Assembly (NCBI GenBank): GCA_946965045.2
Contig: OX337242.1
Location: forward strand, 1,426,001-1,490,000
DNA: 64,000 bases
Source: Epithemia pelagica
Lineage: Eukaryota > Bacillariophyta > Bacillariophyceae > Surirellales > Surirellaceae
Direction of reading: 5' to 3'
Position 1 is the first letter of the stretch. Each line of letters begins with the position of its first letter. Below, in pieces: positions 1 through 9,685 of the stretch. Below the pieces are notes generated by a model. It had not been told where the DNA came from. It ran no database searches and saw only the letters and a program-made list of their open reading frames with translations. A program made the position numbers and the translations under genes.

Positions 1-503
1 CTCATTTTTTAAGACCGATTCGGAACAGGCTTGTCATACAGCGAGCGTGCACCCGTACTCTTGAACCGAGACTAAGTGATTGTACAGAGACTACGAGTAC
101 TCATATCGTATATGTATTGTAAGAGTGCGCGTGTGCCCGCGTGACGACCGTCTCATTTTTTGTTCCCGTTCATCCCTCATGTTTCTGTGTTTTGCCCAGA
201 GTCGGTGAAGATGATGAGAGTCTCGTTCTTGTCCCAACGCATATGGTAGATTGTACCTACCCGAAGCGATCCTCCATTTTCTCTTCTGTACCAACCCACG
301 GACTCTCCGTCGTTGCTCTGACGTCCTGGGCCTGCCATCGGCATATTACTCTAAGAACTAGAAACCGTTGAAAACCCCAAAAGATCTATGCTACTTCGGG
401 AAAAATATAGAATCCGTAACATGATAGGGATCAGTGTCGCCTTTTGGTCTCGGTTGTTCGCAAGAGATGAACACGATACCAATAGTTTTATCATGGCATG
501 ACT
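1..503. other. Left-edge non-coding stretch
   Basis: No supported gene. Only short open frames without recognisable protein features occur here, on both strands. The segment lies downstream of the oxygenase gene at 504-1649 and probably holds its 3' untranslated region plus intergenic DNA. A gene running off the left edge cannot be excluded. Confidence 0.4.
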
Positions 504-1649
504 TTAGTCAAAGAACTCAGCGTATTTTTGCTCGTAAATGACGGTCTTTCGAGGACAATGGCCTTGCACCACACGATGTACTGTCGCACTTGGCAAACCA
601 GCAGCCATCTGCAAGGCTTTTCCTGCAAATAAGAGGAGCTGACATTGATTTGGTTCGTCTGGCAAAAGTGGACTGTTTGGACCATCGCACTCGAGCCATT
701 TGCCCTTGTGCCATAGTTGCAAACCACGCGAAAAGGGCCAAATAAAGGGTTCAACCACGCACAAGGATGGATCCACGTGCGCCTTTACTGCGATTGGTGT
801 CGTATCATCCGGTTGCTGGAGTGTGGGACTTTTCTCGTCGGAAGGGGGAAGCGCCGTTTCATTGAAATAATGCATGGCATAAAACACAGAAAAGTCTCCG
901 GACCGGTCTCGAATGGACCCTGGAGGTAATTCAAAGTAAGCTGCCTGATGCTTGGTCGTTCCGTTAGCTGTACTTTTGGGAGACCAAGAAGAAGCATACG
1001 AATACGGTCGTTTCCGTCTCCTCACTACACCTGGTGGTGTGGATTGATTGCTCATGCCGTTATCCCCCAATGTACCCGTCATATTTTCACAATGCTTCAA
1101 TACCAAGTCCAGCACGGCATCCGTCAAATGTCGCAGGAGGGCCATGCTTTGCAAGAACAGTGTGCGTTGTTCGCGAGACACAAACTTGACTTCATCCGGA
1201 TCCAAACCACCTGCAAGTCGTACAATTTCTCGAATCTGGTCTTCTGTTCTTTCGTATCCCAATCGATACATGGGAACATCTCGTTCTGAAACATAGATCA
1301 TGTTGGATGTCATGCGTTCCGCGTGTGTAGGGAACAATTGCTCTCCTTTTATATGAGACCAAAGATTTGTCAAGATTTGACCTGGTTTAGATTCTGTAGG
1401 ACATGTGATTAGGAATGCTCCATGTTCACAGAGAGCACGGTGCAGATCTTTCGCTAGGGATTTGACAATTTCTCTTTCGCAGCCTTGATAGAGGAGTGCG
1501 TTGTGACATAGGAAAATTTCATTCAATGCGAATGAGGGAAGAATCGGAACGTTTCCTTGGCCTTTTGGGGCGCTATGTTGTAGAGGCGACAATACAGAGA
1601 AGCGTGATGTTGGTTGAAGGGAAACAGACATCTCCTGGTGCCCCTTCAA
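504..1649 (-). CDS. 2-oxoglutarate/Fe(II)-dependent oxygenase, isopenicillin N synthase-like
   Basis: A single-exon frame of 381 residues. The C-terminal half has the layout of the 2OG-Fe(II) oxygenase (IPNS/DIOX) fold: an HVD triad element (HxD) in 'AHVDPSLCVVEP', then a 'GLQLWHKGKWLEC' strand, 'LLLFAGKALQMAAG', the distal iron-binding His in 'ATVHRVVQG', and a basic 2OG-binding candidate in 'CPRKTVIYEQ' (R-x-T in place of the usual R-x-S). The N-terminal 'ALCEHGAFLITCP' resembles the start of such enzymes. A low-complexity loop around residues 200-235 (RRRKRPYSYASSWS) is an insertion. No targeting peptide is obvious, so it is probably cytosolic. The substrate cannot be predicted: the family covers hydroxylations, desaturations and ring closures in secondary metabolism and hormone pathways. 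It is divergently arranged with the SufA-like gene at 2211. Confidence 0.75.
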   Translation of the reverse strand: MKGHQEMSVSLQPTSRFSVLSPLQHSAPKGQGNVPILPSFALNEIFLCHNALLYQGCEREIVKSLAKDLHRALCEHGAFLITCPTESKPGQILTNLWSHIKGEQLFPTHAERMTSNMIYVSERDVPMYRLGYERTEDQIREIVRLAGGLDPDEVKFVSREQRTLFLQSMALLRHLTDAVLDLVLKHCENMTGTLGDNGMSNQSTPPGVVRRRKRPYSYASSWSPKSTANGTTKHQAAYFELPPGSIRDRSGDFSVFYAMHYFNETALPPSDEKSPTLQQPDDTTPIAVKAHVDPSLCVVEPFIWPFSRGLQLWHKGKWLECDGPNSPLLPDEPNQCQLLLFAGKALQMAAGLPSATVHRVVQGHCPRKTVIYEQKYAEFFD

Positions 1650-2210
1650 AGAGCATGGTAGGAGGTTGGTTCAAAAGGGGGTTTTGTTCTATTTGTTGGG
1701 TGGTTGTGTGAGGGGTACCTGTTCAAATTGCTGTCCAGGGAACGGAAGTGAATCCATCCAGCTCTTCGCCGCAGTCAGTCGAAACGACCAACGCATATTC
1801 TCGCGGAGTCCCGGAGAGCTTTCCATTGTCATCACAGGTTTGGTTGACTTGCGTTTGACCGTGGTCAATCGGAATAGTACATACATAGAGATTCTATACG
1901 AGTACAGTCAATGAGAACTTTGCGCACGCGAGAGGCAGCGCTTTCCTGACATGGCAACGAATGAAGATCCGAGGCATGGGTAAAAACTAATTCATTCCCC
2001 TCTAGCTAGAGAGAGCTACTCATAGATACCTCTAGAGCTAGCTAGACTAGAGGTAGCATTCCGTAATGTGGGAGCACGCAAACGCGCGTGTCGACGATTG
2101 CAGATTTCTTTCTTTCCTGCTCTCATCACATCAGCAACGGCAACGGCCTCCTTCAACATCGGTGGTCTTGTTATCTTTGTTTTGTATTTTATATTGTTTG
2201 ACTGATCATT
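1650..2210. promoter_or_regulatory. Divergent intergenic/promoter region
   Basis: About 560 bp between two genes transcribed away from each other, so it should carry both promoters. A CTAG-rich stretch with nested short palindromes lies at about 2001-2055 (CTCTAGCTAGAGAG-like). No protein-coding frame is convincing and no specific binding site is claimed. Confidence 0.35.
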
Positions 2211-2865
2211 ATGACGACACCATTGAGCATGGGTGGACTTAGCACTCTCTTGTACTTTTTGTGTATGCTTTGTCGAAGTGGGGCGTTCACTGTGGTGGTC
2301 AACCATTGCGAAAGAATAACTGCAGCACCGATGACCTTACCTGTTGGATTTGGATCGGCATCGCGTCGTTTCAGCAGTCCTACCGACGATGCGTCACCGA
2401 CAACCACAGCCGAAAAAGAAAACGGGGAAGAAGCTTGGTATGAAATACCAGAAGATGCCGTCATTCAAATTCGCCCCAACGCCATGAGGCGATTGGATGA
2501 ACTACGAGATCAACAGAAAAAGGACGACCTTTACCTGCGTATGGGAGTGAAAAGCGGCGGTTGTTCTGGAATGTCCTATGTCATGGATTTCTGTGAAGAA
2601 GAAGACGTGACGGAAGATGATGTGGTGGATGAGTATGAGAGCGTCAAATGTGTGGTGGATCCAAAATCGGTCCTTTACTTGTACGGGTTGGAACTGGATT
2701 ATTCAAGCGAACTGATTGGAGGTGGATTCAAGGTAAGGATCCTGCAGATGCACACGACACATGCCACCATGGTGTCGACACAGAACTAACACATTTTTGC
2801 TTAATCAGTTCTTTAACCCCAATGCGGAAGAATCTTGTGGATGTGGATCAAGTTTTGGAATATGA
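2211..2865 (+). CDS. A-type iron-sulfur cluster carrier (SufA/IscA-like), probably plastid-targeted
   Basis: Two exons: 2211-2732 and 2809-2865, with a 76-bp GTAAGG...CAG intron; 192 residues after splicing. The HesB/IscA fold is clear: 'IQIRPNAMRRLDEL', 'YLRMGVKSGGCSGMSYVMDF' (first conserved Cys), and the C-terminal CGCG motif 'ESCGCGSSF', which is coded only by exon 2. An unspliced reading would lose both C-terminal cluster-binding cysteines, which supports the intron. The N terminus has a hydrophobic signal peptide followed by 'SGAF-TVV', close to the diatom ASAFAP-type bipartite plastid presequence with Phe at the cleavage site. Expected role: accepting and delivering Fe-S clusters in the plastid SUF pathway. 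The carrier assignment is firm; plastid location is an inference from the presequence. Confidence 0.88.
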
Positions 2866-2973
2866 TTTGGTTTCATGTTTGTTCTGTAGATAGTTAGTAA
2901 CATCCATGTAATCGATACTTATAAAACAAGCAGCTACTGATCTGGTTCACCATACTAATATTGTGCATGTTCT

Positions 2974-4284
2974 TCATGATTCGCTGGTGGACGGGTAGCA
3001 ACTCGTATGCCACTTGTCGGCACAAAGTAAAGCCACAATCACAGCCAAAAGGGCCGAAACAAGCTTCCAAAACTGCGCGGACGCTTCCGCCGTTTTTGTC
3101 ACTGTTCCTGTTCCACTGGATGTTGGCTTCTGCTGTTTTTCCTTTCTCAACAACCTGGCTTGATTTGCCCGTTCTTTCGACCAGGGTTGCAGCTGGTTGT
3201 AGATATCATTGATCGAAGTGTGGCCATGTTCGGACAACCATTCTCTGGTTTCTTTGGCGATACGATCAAAGCAAGACGGACCTTCCTTCCAGTGGACTGT
3301 GCCGATCTGTACTGCCTTGGCACCGGCCAATACCATGGCAATCACGTCTTCCCCGGTCTCGATACCCCCAACGCCCACAATATCAATGCTTGGGGCTAAA
3401 CATTGTCGAAGCTTGCGAATATTGGCCAAAGCAGTCGCTTTCAGAGCCCTTCCGGACATGCCAGCCATGCCCGCATTAGCCAAGATATAAGGTTGCTGGA
3501 CACTAAGATCAATCGGTAAGGCATTCCCCAATGTGTTAATGCACGTGATGTACGACAACAAGCTACCTGCATACTGATTCAGCACGTCCGCTACAATTTG
3601 AAGCTGTGTCATATCAAGGTAGGGAGGCAATTTCACACCCAATGGTGGCATCTTCAGAGAGCTCCCCGACTGAAAGTAGGAGCCAAAAACTTGGGATATG
3701 CGTTTCAATACATCTTGCAGTTGCTCCATGTCATAGGCCAAAATGGGTTTCCCAATAATGTTTGGACAAGCCAAGTTCAATTCAATGGCGGAAACATAGG
3801 ACAGGGCTTCTGTGGACAAACCAGCGATTCGTTGAAGCATCACAAGATTGTCTTCCAGAGTTTTCCCAGACAAGCTCACAATATACGGCTTGCGCTGCTT
3901 CGTAGTGGTGGTCATGGCTCCTTCGGTGCCATCACCATCTTTCGTTTCTCCCAAGATCTCCTTGATATTATCCACGTTGATATAGTAGTCGATACCTTGA
4001 TTAGGAAGGCCTTCACAGTTGTACGAAGTGGCTGTGGTTTCATCGTGATAGATTCGGGGCTGTGGATTTCCCGTCTGGCTTTCTAGTGTGGCCGATTTGC
4101 TCAAAACCGCGCCCGTGCTTTGCGAAGCTGTCACTCGCTTCAAAGCTTCGACGGTGCCACTGCGGGGACCGGAAGCATTGTACAAGCAACTGGGGAAGAC
4201 AACTCCCGCTACGACCGTGGACAGATCAATGTCTGCTAAATTGGTCCCTTTCGCCATAGTCTGTCGTCTCGCTCTGATCGACAC
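2974..4284 (-). CDS. Dihydroorotate dehydrogenase, class 1A (fumarate-type), with C-terminal membrane anchor
   Basis: One exon, 436 residues; an internal Met at 4257 is an alternative start. It catalyses oxidation of dihydroorotate to orotate, the fourth step of pyrimidine synthesis. Seen motifs: 'NASGPRSGT' and 'SKSATLES' near the N terminus, 'GLPNQGIDYYI', 'IELNLACPNIIGKP' holding the catalytic Cys characteristic of class 1 (class 2 enzymes use Ser), 'GVKLPPYLDM', 'NAGMAGMSGRALKATALANI', and the FMN-phosphate site 'DIVGVGGIETGEDVIAMVLAGAKAVQIGT'. The match is to the soluble 1A family of trypanosomatids, yeast and Lactococcus rather than the mitochondrial respiratory class 2 enzyme. Unusual: beyond the normal end (about residue 375) there is a linker and a hydrophobic segment (about residues 408-425, 'FWKLVSALLAVIVALLCA') followed by about 12 residues, the layout of a tail-anchored protein. 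Confidence 0.9.
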   Translation of the reverse strand: MSIRARRQTMAKGTNLADIDLSTVVAGVVFPSCLYNASGPRSGTVEALKRVTASQSTGAVLSKSATLESQTGNPQPRIYHDETTATSYNCEGLPNQGIDYYINVDNIKEILGETKDGDGTEGAMTTTTKQRKPYIVSLSGKTLEDNLVMLQRIAGLSTEALSYVSAIELNLACPNIIGKPILAYDMEQLQDVLKRISQVFGSYFQSGSSLKMPPLGVKLPPYLDMTQLQIVADVLNQYAGSLLSYITCINTLGNALPIDLSVQQPYILANAGMAGMSGRALKATALANIRKLRQCLAPSIDIVGVGGIETGEDVIAMVLAGAKAVQIGTVHWKEGPSCFDRIAKETREWLSEHGHTSINDIYNQLQPWSKERANQARLLRKEKQQKPTSSGTGTVTKTAEASAQFWKLVSALLAVIVALLCADKWHTSCYPSTSES

Positions 4285-5075
4285 AAGAGATATCTATCAC
4301 CCTGGTGGTGTCGAAATGAGATCCTTGTTACGGATTCACTGATGGCAAATTGAAGGACAGAACTCTTCTCGTCCAATCAAAGACGCGCAAGAGGCAAGTG
4401 TCACGCCGCTCGACGGACGGACGGATGAGCTCCTGCAGCTACCTACACCAGCCATGTAGCCAGCAGCTAGAGGTGGTAGGAATAGCGATGTGTGGGATTA
4501 CGCGTTCAGGACAACAGAAAAGGATAATTCGTTTTGATTTCGACATACAAAGTCCTTTCATAGATTTCATTTACATGTTCACGTCATGCTGCTAAGCGAG
4601 GATCGCCCTTATCCACCAGGCAACCATACATACACACTTTGAGGTATCAGACTCTTCAAGAGTCCGCAAATCTATCCACGACCATGTAGTGGCCTTGGTG
4701 TTCTTCTCCAGATGTTTCACCAAGTAACCCTGGGCATATCAAGAGCGTTCCAATTCTTCTTTTCGTCGGATATTCTTTGTGTCCAAGTGCCACTGCCGTA
4801 ACCCCCGTTTGCTGCGTACATTGGCAATCACCATGCGCTCGTGCATTTTGAAAGCCTCAAGGCGCAGTTCTCCCATCCCCTTGTCCCCAATCAGCTTTCT
4901 CAGGGCGAGAACTCCGATATCGTTGATACACTGTCTTTTAACACGGATGTCTTGACCACTTGCTCCGGCGCCGAGGGAGCCATCGAGATCTGTGATAGCT
5001 CGATTCCTCTGCAAAAACAAACGTGTTACATATAGCGCAGAGAGATGCACATGCTTGACTGTCACCATGAGCCGA
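4285..5075. other. Intergenic region with one weak minus-strand frame
   Basis: No recognised gene. A minus-strand frame at 4739-5083 (114 residues) has no family features, but its left part is preceded by an acceptor-like TTTGTTTTTGCAG (about 5010-5022 on the minus strand). It could therefore be an alternative last exon of the neighbouring membrane-protein gene, using a GTATAC donor near 5165. This is unsupported beyond those splice-like signals. The rest is AT-rich and non-coding. Confidence 0.25.
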
Positions 5076-6860
5076 TCAGCCATAATCTAGATACGATCTG
5101 TAGGCTGCTCTCTCTTCTCTTTCCATGGCGTTCCTGGAGAATGGTGGTCTCCTGGTATAGTATACCGAATGTGTGCGTTCTGGCGGTTCTGATTCATCTC
5201 GAGAATGCATCAAATTGTGCGATTCATCCTCCATAGGAAAAGAGCCTAATAAAAATGCCGGATTGCGAGTGTCTTTGGGTTTGGCAGTAGCCACACCGTG
5301 TATTCTCCATAAGAAAGCCAAAAGACCCAAAAGGCCGACTACGATTCCTGAAACGCATACCAGAACCAATCCCATCCCTCTTTTTGATTCATTCTCCTTG
5401 TTCGACATCGTGGTGGAAGTTGATGTGTCATTCATTTCTGTTGGGGAATCACTTGCTGTAGGCATCTCTGCACGAGAGGGGGAGAGAGACTGGATACTGA
5501 TTTCTTGCGATGGCGATGGTTGATGCATAATCTCCTGATATCCAGACGGTGCCGAAGGTGAATACGCGAAGGGCGATACAAGCGATTTAAACGGTGGTTG
5601 TGATGGATCAATCAAAACTCCATTTGTTTGTTGACGTAAACCCTCAATGGGAGAATAGGAAACCGACAAAGTTGTTGAAAACGGGTTGTTCCCTGCAAGT
5701 GACCTGAGCTCCGTGATCAATGAGTCCACTGCTGGCTGTGACAAGGATTGCTCAATCAACTGATCCAATTCTGCACTGTCAGGAATGCTTTGAGAGTTAC
5801 CCGCAAAAAGGGCCGCAAAGTCAAAATCTATTGTCACCGGATCGACTCCTGTGCTAGTCTGCAGTCCAACTTTCCCAAGGTAGGTAGTTTCAGGTATGGA
5901 GGCAAAAGTCAATGCCAAAAACAGATCAATGTGCGCCAACGTGGCATCTCCCGCTTCTGTAAAATCGTCCGAGGACGGGTCTGTATCAGTAATTCCAAGG
6001 GTGTAGAGTACCTCAAATGGAGATGCCTGCACAACACGAGACGTGAAAGGTGGGCTTGTCGAAGGATTTACAGAGGGTGAAGGAGAACCTGTGGGATGTG
6101 AGGAAGGGAATATAGATGGTGTCGAGGACGGTCTCTGGGAAGGAAAAATCGAAGGATTTCTAGTAGGACCGGGAGTCGGCTTGAGTGATGGCAAAGACGA
6201 AGGATTGGCCGTTGGAGTCGTTGTTGGGCTTACACTTGGTGACACTGTGGACGTTGGAAAAGGGGATGGTGCGCTGCTCTGCGTTGGAGGAGCACTTGCT
6301 GTTGGGTCCGCAGTTGGTGCTTCCGTTGGTGATACTTTGGATGGTTTTCGGGTTGGTGCTGGAACACCTTTTCCCTTGGTGTTGGTAGGTACTCTTTTAC
6401 CTTTACCAAACACAGCTTTAAATCCATGGTACCCCTTGGAAATCCTAACCCTTTTCTTGTTTTCTTTCGACATTTTCTTTGAACTTTTCGATGATGACCC
6501 TTTTCCTTTCCTTGGTCCTTTTCTCGGGACCCCAAACCCTTTGGTCTCTGGTCTGGTACCCTTAGAAACCGGAGCATACCCCCTTCCGGTTTCCTTACTA
6601 GGTGAATACCGAAACTTTGACGATTTGCCCGGTGGCGATACAGGTCTCTGCATGACCCTCTGTATAGGAGACTTTACCGGCCATCTTTGTCTTTGTCTGT
6701 CATTGACAAACAAATCGGAGGAGCTGTGGCTGGGTGAAAACTGGTGTCTTTTTGCAGGGTTTCTAGAATTGTCGCGAGAGAAGACGAACACGTCCCCACG
6801 TGATTTTGACAAGGCTTTACGCGGCACCATAAAGACGAGAATGAATGTGCACAACTTCAT
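5076..6860 (-). CDS. Type I membrane protein with Lys/Ser-rich and PTS-rich ectodomain, cluster member 1
   Basis: Start chosen at 6860, because the Met there opens a signal peptide ('MKLCTFILVFMV'); a Met at 6899 is 13 residues upstream. In order (numbered from 6899): signal peptide; a basic Ser/Gly/Lys region to about 190 with KGKG and 'SSSKSSKK' runs; a Pro/Thr/Ser-rich stretch of diatom PS-x-x-PT repeats (190-285); a conserved domain about 294-415 (begins 'PFEVLYTLG', contains 'PVTIDFDFAALF', ends 'NNPFSTTLSVSY'); a Ser/Pro linker; a transmembrane helix about 507-530 ('LVLVCVSGIVVGLLGLLAFLW'); and a 75-residue cytosolic tail. The next two genes upstream (7832-9685, 10315-11646) share the domain and the order. 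The layout resembles diatom silicalemma-associated/silaffin-like proteins, which is a hypothesis based on composition and topology, not a motif match. Confidence 0.7.
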   Translation of the reverse strand: MKLCTFILVFMVPRKALSKSRGDVFVFSRDNSRNPAKRHQFSPSHSSSDLFVNDRQRQRWPVKSPIQRVMQRPVSPPGKSSKFRYSPSKETGRGYAPVSKGTRPETKGFGVPRKGPRKGKGSSSKSSKKMSKENKKRVRISKGYHGFKAVFGKGKRVPTNTKGKGVPAPTRKPSKVSPTEAPTADPTASAPPTQSSAPSPFPTSTVSPSVSPTTTPTANPSSLPSLKPTPGPTRNPSIFPSQRPSSTPSIFPSSHPTGSPSPSVNPSTSPPFTSRVVQASPFEVLYTLGITDTDPSSDDFTEAGDATLAHIDLFLALTFASIPETTYLGKVGLQTSTGVDPVTIDFDFAALFAGNSQSIPDSAELDQLIEQSLSQPAVDSLITELRSLAGNNPFSTTLSVSYSPIEGLRQQTNGVLIDPSQPPFKSLVSPFAYSPSAPSGYQEIMHQPSPSQEISIQSLSPSRAEMPTASDSPTEMNDTSTSTTMSNKENESKRGMGLVLVCVSGIVVGLLGLLAFLWRIHGVATAKPKDTRNPAFLLGSFPMEDESHNLMHSRDESEPPERTHSVYYTRRPPFSRNAMEREERAAYRSYLDYG

Positions 6861-6899
6861 CTCGCAGTCCAAAGTGAAGACAATACAACTTCCAGTCAA

Positions 6900-7831
6900 T
6901 GATTTTCTTTGCCCTCGATGATGATATTGTCCTCTAGGTGGTTATGTGTGATTCGTCCAATGTCGAAGTAGTCCCCACGGCAGTCGACACCATCATGGTG
7001 AAATCGCAAACAGATCAACTTCCGATTTTCAGTGATTGGTCGAAACCCGACTCGCGATTTTGCTTTGTCTTTGATATTTTTCAGAAATACATCCGTTGGG
7101 AAACCCAAGGATCGTTTCACAGGATCCGGCACGGGTCTTGGCGACGAAAGCCACGTCATGAAACAGAAATCGCTATGCAAACCCATCAATAGCATGGACA
7201 ACCTTTTCGTACTAGGTAGCAGCATCATGTTTCCCTTTTCCAGGGATGTCGATGATATTGTCCATTGTTCATCACCATTTGAGAGAAGCCGAACGTTATT
7301 ATAGCTACTTTATGGTTAAGGACTATAAACGCGCGACCAAATTCATTCCCCATTCCCGACAGGACTCACAGATCACAGATAGCTACCGCAGTTGTGATCT
7401 GTACGGGCACCATGATCATGATCTCGTTTCGGTAGATAGCTCATCGCATGTCTTTAGACAGCAATAATGTGCTCTTTCTCTCATCGACATCAGACCGAAT
7501 CAAACCGAATCAAACCTGGTCCACTGGGCGATATATTATGGCCCCATACATTGTATCAAGCAATTGGGGACATCTTGCAGAGGTTTGCTTGAGAAACCAC
7601 TTTGAGAACACTGTGACAAGACCAGTTCACTGCAGCACGGTCTTGCCTTGGTTACCAGTCACTTCATCTCGTCTCATCTCAGATATCAGCCGTGAGGATC
7701 CATATGGTCCCAACAACCAGTAGTTGGTGCCCGTGGTGTCGACAGCAAGCGGGAATGGTATGGAAAGAAGTCCCTATGGCCTGTCTCACAGCAAAACAAT
7801 CCTCAGGTGGCGGGGAAGCGCAAAATTCTCT
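6900..7831. other. Intergenic region with a perfect 10-bp hairpin
   Basis: About 930 bp between two members of the membrane-protein cluster. The promoter of the 5076-6860 gene should be in its left part. At 7368-7377 ACAGATCACA is followed, after 15 bases, by its exact reverse complement TGTGATCTGT at 7393-7402. A minus-strand frame at 6896-7228 (110 residues) is not recognisable and was not accepted as a gene. Confidence 0.35.
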
Positions 7832-9685
7832 TCACCAAAAGTCCTCTGATTGACTTTGTTTGATCTCATCGTCATCAGAGATTGCTGACCGTATTGTTGG
7901 TATCCTTCTCTCTGAATAATCCTCATCCACGGAAGAGATGCTTCTTGCTTCAGAGTCTTGCTGGTATTGCGTATTGACAGATGATCCGTTGTCTGGGTCG
8001 TCGGACAATAAAGGAGCTGCCTGGGAGATGTTGCGAGATGGCATCTGAGAGAAGTGTCCCTTCATTCTCATTACTACAAGACCAATCGTACCAATAAGAA
8101 TCCCGGCAGCGCAAACCCCTGCTAATCCTTCCAACACTGATATTCCACTGTCGTGGTTGGAGGAGTTGGTCTTCAAATCAGGGGAAATTGTTGAGTCACC
8201 CGAGTTAGCAAGAATATTTTCACCGGGAGTTGAGGTGGGAGCAAATGTGACAGCCTGTTGAACGGATGCACCAAACTTAAAATAAGAAACATCTGTTGTG
8301 GTGGAGAAAGGGTTGTTTGACGGAAGCGCTCGAAGCTTGTCAATCAAATCGTCCACTGTTGGTTGGGACATAGATTGCTCAATAAGTTGGTCCAATTCCA
8401 TTGGAAGAGGTACCGTTTGGGAACCGCCTCCAAAAATAGCAGTAAAGTCAAAATCAATCGAAACCGGGTTGTCGGTTTCGCTTGTTGGGAAGGAGACTTG
8501 TCCAAGGTAACTTGTCTCGGGTATACTCGCGAAGATTGTTGCCATGAACTGATCAATGTGATCTAGTGTGAGATCAGAGGCGGCCGCATAATCTACCGAA
8601 GTAGGTTCTACACCAGTCTCAAGTGTGTAAATTGCTCCAAAGGGTGAAGCTTGAACAATTTGTGAAGGTGACGTCGGTGAAGAAGTAGCCGAGGGCGTAG
8701 CTTCTGTCGGAAATGACGAGGGACTCGAAGACGGCAGTATGGATGGAGACAATGTGGGTAATTGTGCAGGGGACGAGGAAGGCGTTCTTGTAGGAGGTCT
8801 TGACGGCGCCACGGTTGGTGATGATGAAGGACGACTAGTTGAAATTGGTTGAGATGGCCGTGTCGTCGGCTGAGACGTAGTCGATGGTTGCTTTGTTGAA
8901 GGCTCTGGACTTGTCGGAACTTTGGTCGGTGACGTCGACGGAACATTGCTTGGAGTTTGGCTCGTCGTCTCTCGAGTGGGGAAGGCACTCGGTGTACTGG
9001 TTTGGTCGGTAGGAGTCGTAGAAGGCCTTGAAGATGGAATCGGACTTGGGATTCCTGATTGCTCTTTTGAGGGACTTACGGTTGGACTGACTGTCGGACG
9101 AAAAGCTGGCGTGGGAAAGAAAGTTGGATTGAGAGTTTTTGTTGGAGGTCGTGTTGGTTTCGCCGAACTTGACCTTGATGGAGCAATGGTTGGCTTTCCG
9201 ATCACTTTCTCATCATGTCCCTTCCCTTTCAATCCCTGTCCTTTGCCTTTTACATATGACGGAGCCCCCTTGTTGCTGAACATTGGCTTCCAGTTTTTGC
9301 CTTTGCCCTTGGGCGGAGATCCTTTACCCTTTCTACTGGGCACCACGAAAATGTCGTCGTGATGTTTGCGATAGCCGTGGTCCGGACTGATCCGACTCTT
9401 TTGTGACTCCTTTGTTGACTTTGATTCTTCGTAGACAAAAAGGTCTGAATGTTTGTACTTTGATTGCTTTTGTGATTTTGAATGTTTTTGTGGCTTTGTA
9501 GATTGGGAATTCGTTGCATATGAAGCCACTGAACTCACCAAGTCTCGTTGCACATTTCGTTCCATGGCAGGAGTAGGCCCTGTTGACTTCATGTATTGGG
9601 ACAAAAAGGGATCACCGCTGTTTCTGGTTTCTGCTGGGTTTGGATGTATCGAAAGCAAAACGACCAGTAGAAGCCACTTCATCAT
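7832..9685 (-). CDS. Type I membrane protein with KGKG and PTS-rich ectodomain, cluster member 2
   Basis: A 617-residue single exon and the closest paralogue of the gene at 5076-6860. It starts with a clean signal peptide ('MMKWLLLVVLLSIHPNPAET'). It then has a Lys/Ser/Gln-rich part with repeated KGKG and 'HSKSQKQSK' elements to about 160, a long Pro/Thr/Ser repeat region (about 160-340), the shared domain about 345-468 ('PFGAIYTLE', 'PVSIDFDFTAIFGGG', 'ELDQLIEQSMSQPTVDDLI', 'NNPFSTTTDVSY'), a membrane helix about 516-540 ('GLAGVCAAGILIGTIGLVVM') and an acidic Ser-rich tail. The conserved domain is far better preserved between the two copies than the flanking repeats, which implies selection on it. 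Function unknown; a role at the silica deposition vesicle or cell-wall membrane is an inference from the silaffin-like composition. Confidence 0.72.
   Translation of the reverse strand: MMKWLLLVVLLSIHPNPAETRNSGDPFLSQYMKSTGPTPAMERNVQRDLVSSVASYATNSQSTKPQKHSKSQKQSKYKHSDLFVYEESKSTKESQKSRISPDHGYRKHHDDIFVVPSRKGKGSPPKGKGKNWKPMFSNKGAPSYVKGKGQGLKGKGHDEKVIGKPTIAPSRSSSAKPTRPPTKTLNPTFFPTPAFRPTVSPTVSPSKEQSGIPSPIPSSRPSTTPTDQTSTPSAFPTRETTSQTPSNVPSTSPTKVPTSPEPSTKQPSTTSQPTTRPSQPISTSRPSSSPTVAPSRPPTRTPSSSPAQLPTLSPSILPSSSPSSFPTEATPSATSSPTSPSQIVQASPFGAIYTLETGVEPTSVDYAAASDLTLDHIDQFMATIFASIPETSYLGQVSFPTSETDNPVSIDFDFTAIFGGGSQTVPLPMELDQLIEQSMSQPTVDDLIDKLRALPSNNPFSTTTDVSYFKFGASVQQAVTFAPTSTPGENILANSGDSTISPDLKTNSSNHDSGISVLEGLAGVCAAGILIGTIGLVVMRMKGHFSQMPSRNISQAAPLLSDDPDNGSSVNTQYQQDSEARSISSVDEDYSERRIPTIRSAISDDDEIKQSQSEDFW

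Noticed and set aside
2001-2055. CTAG-rich nested palindromes considered as a terminator or recombination site
   Set aside because: Imperfect, low-complexity, and similar CTAG clusters occur near 46015; no supporting context.
3598-4086. 162-residue plus-strand frame
   Set aside because: Lies entirely antisense to the dihydroorotate dehydrogenase, whose motifs are unambiguous.
6043-6921. 292-residue plus-strand frame
   Set aside because: Antisense of the Pro/Thr/Ser-rich repeat region of the 5076-6860 gene; its Gly/Val-rich translation is the complement of PTS codons.
8922-9362. 146-residue plus-strand frame rich in Gly/Val/Leu
   Set aside because: Antisense shadow of the repeat part of the 7832-9685 gene.
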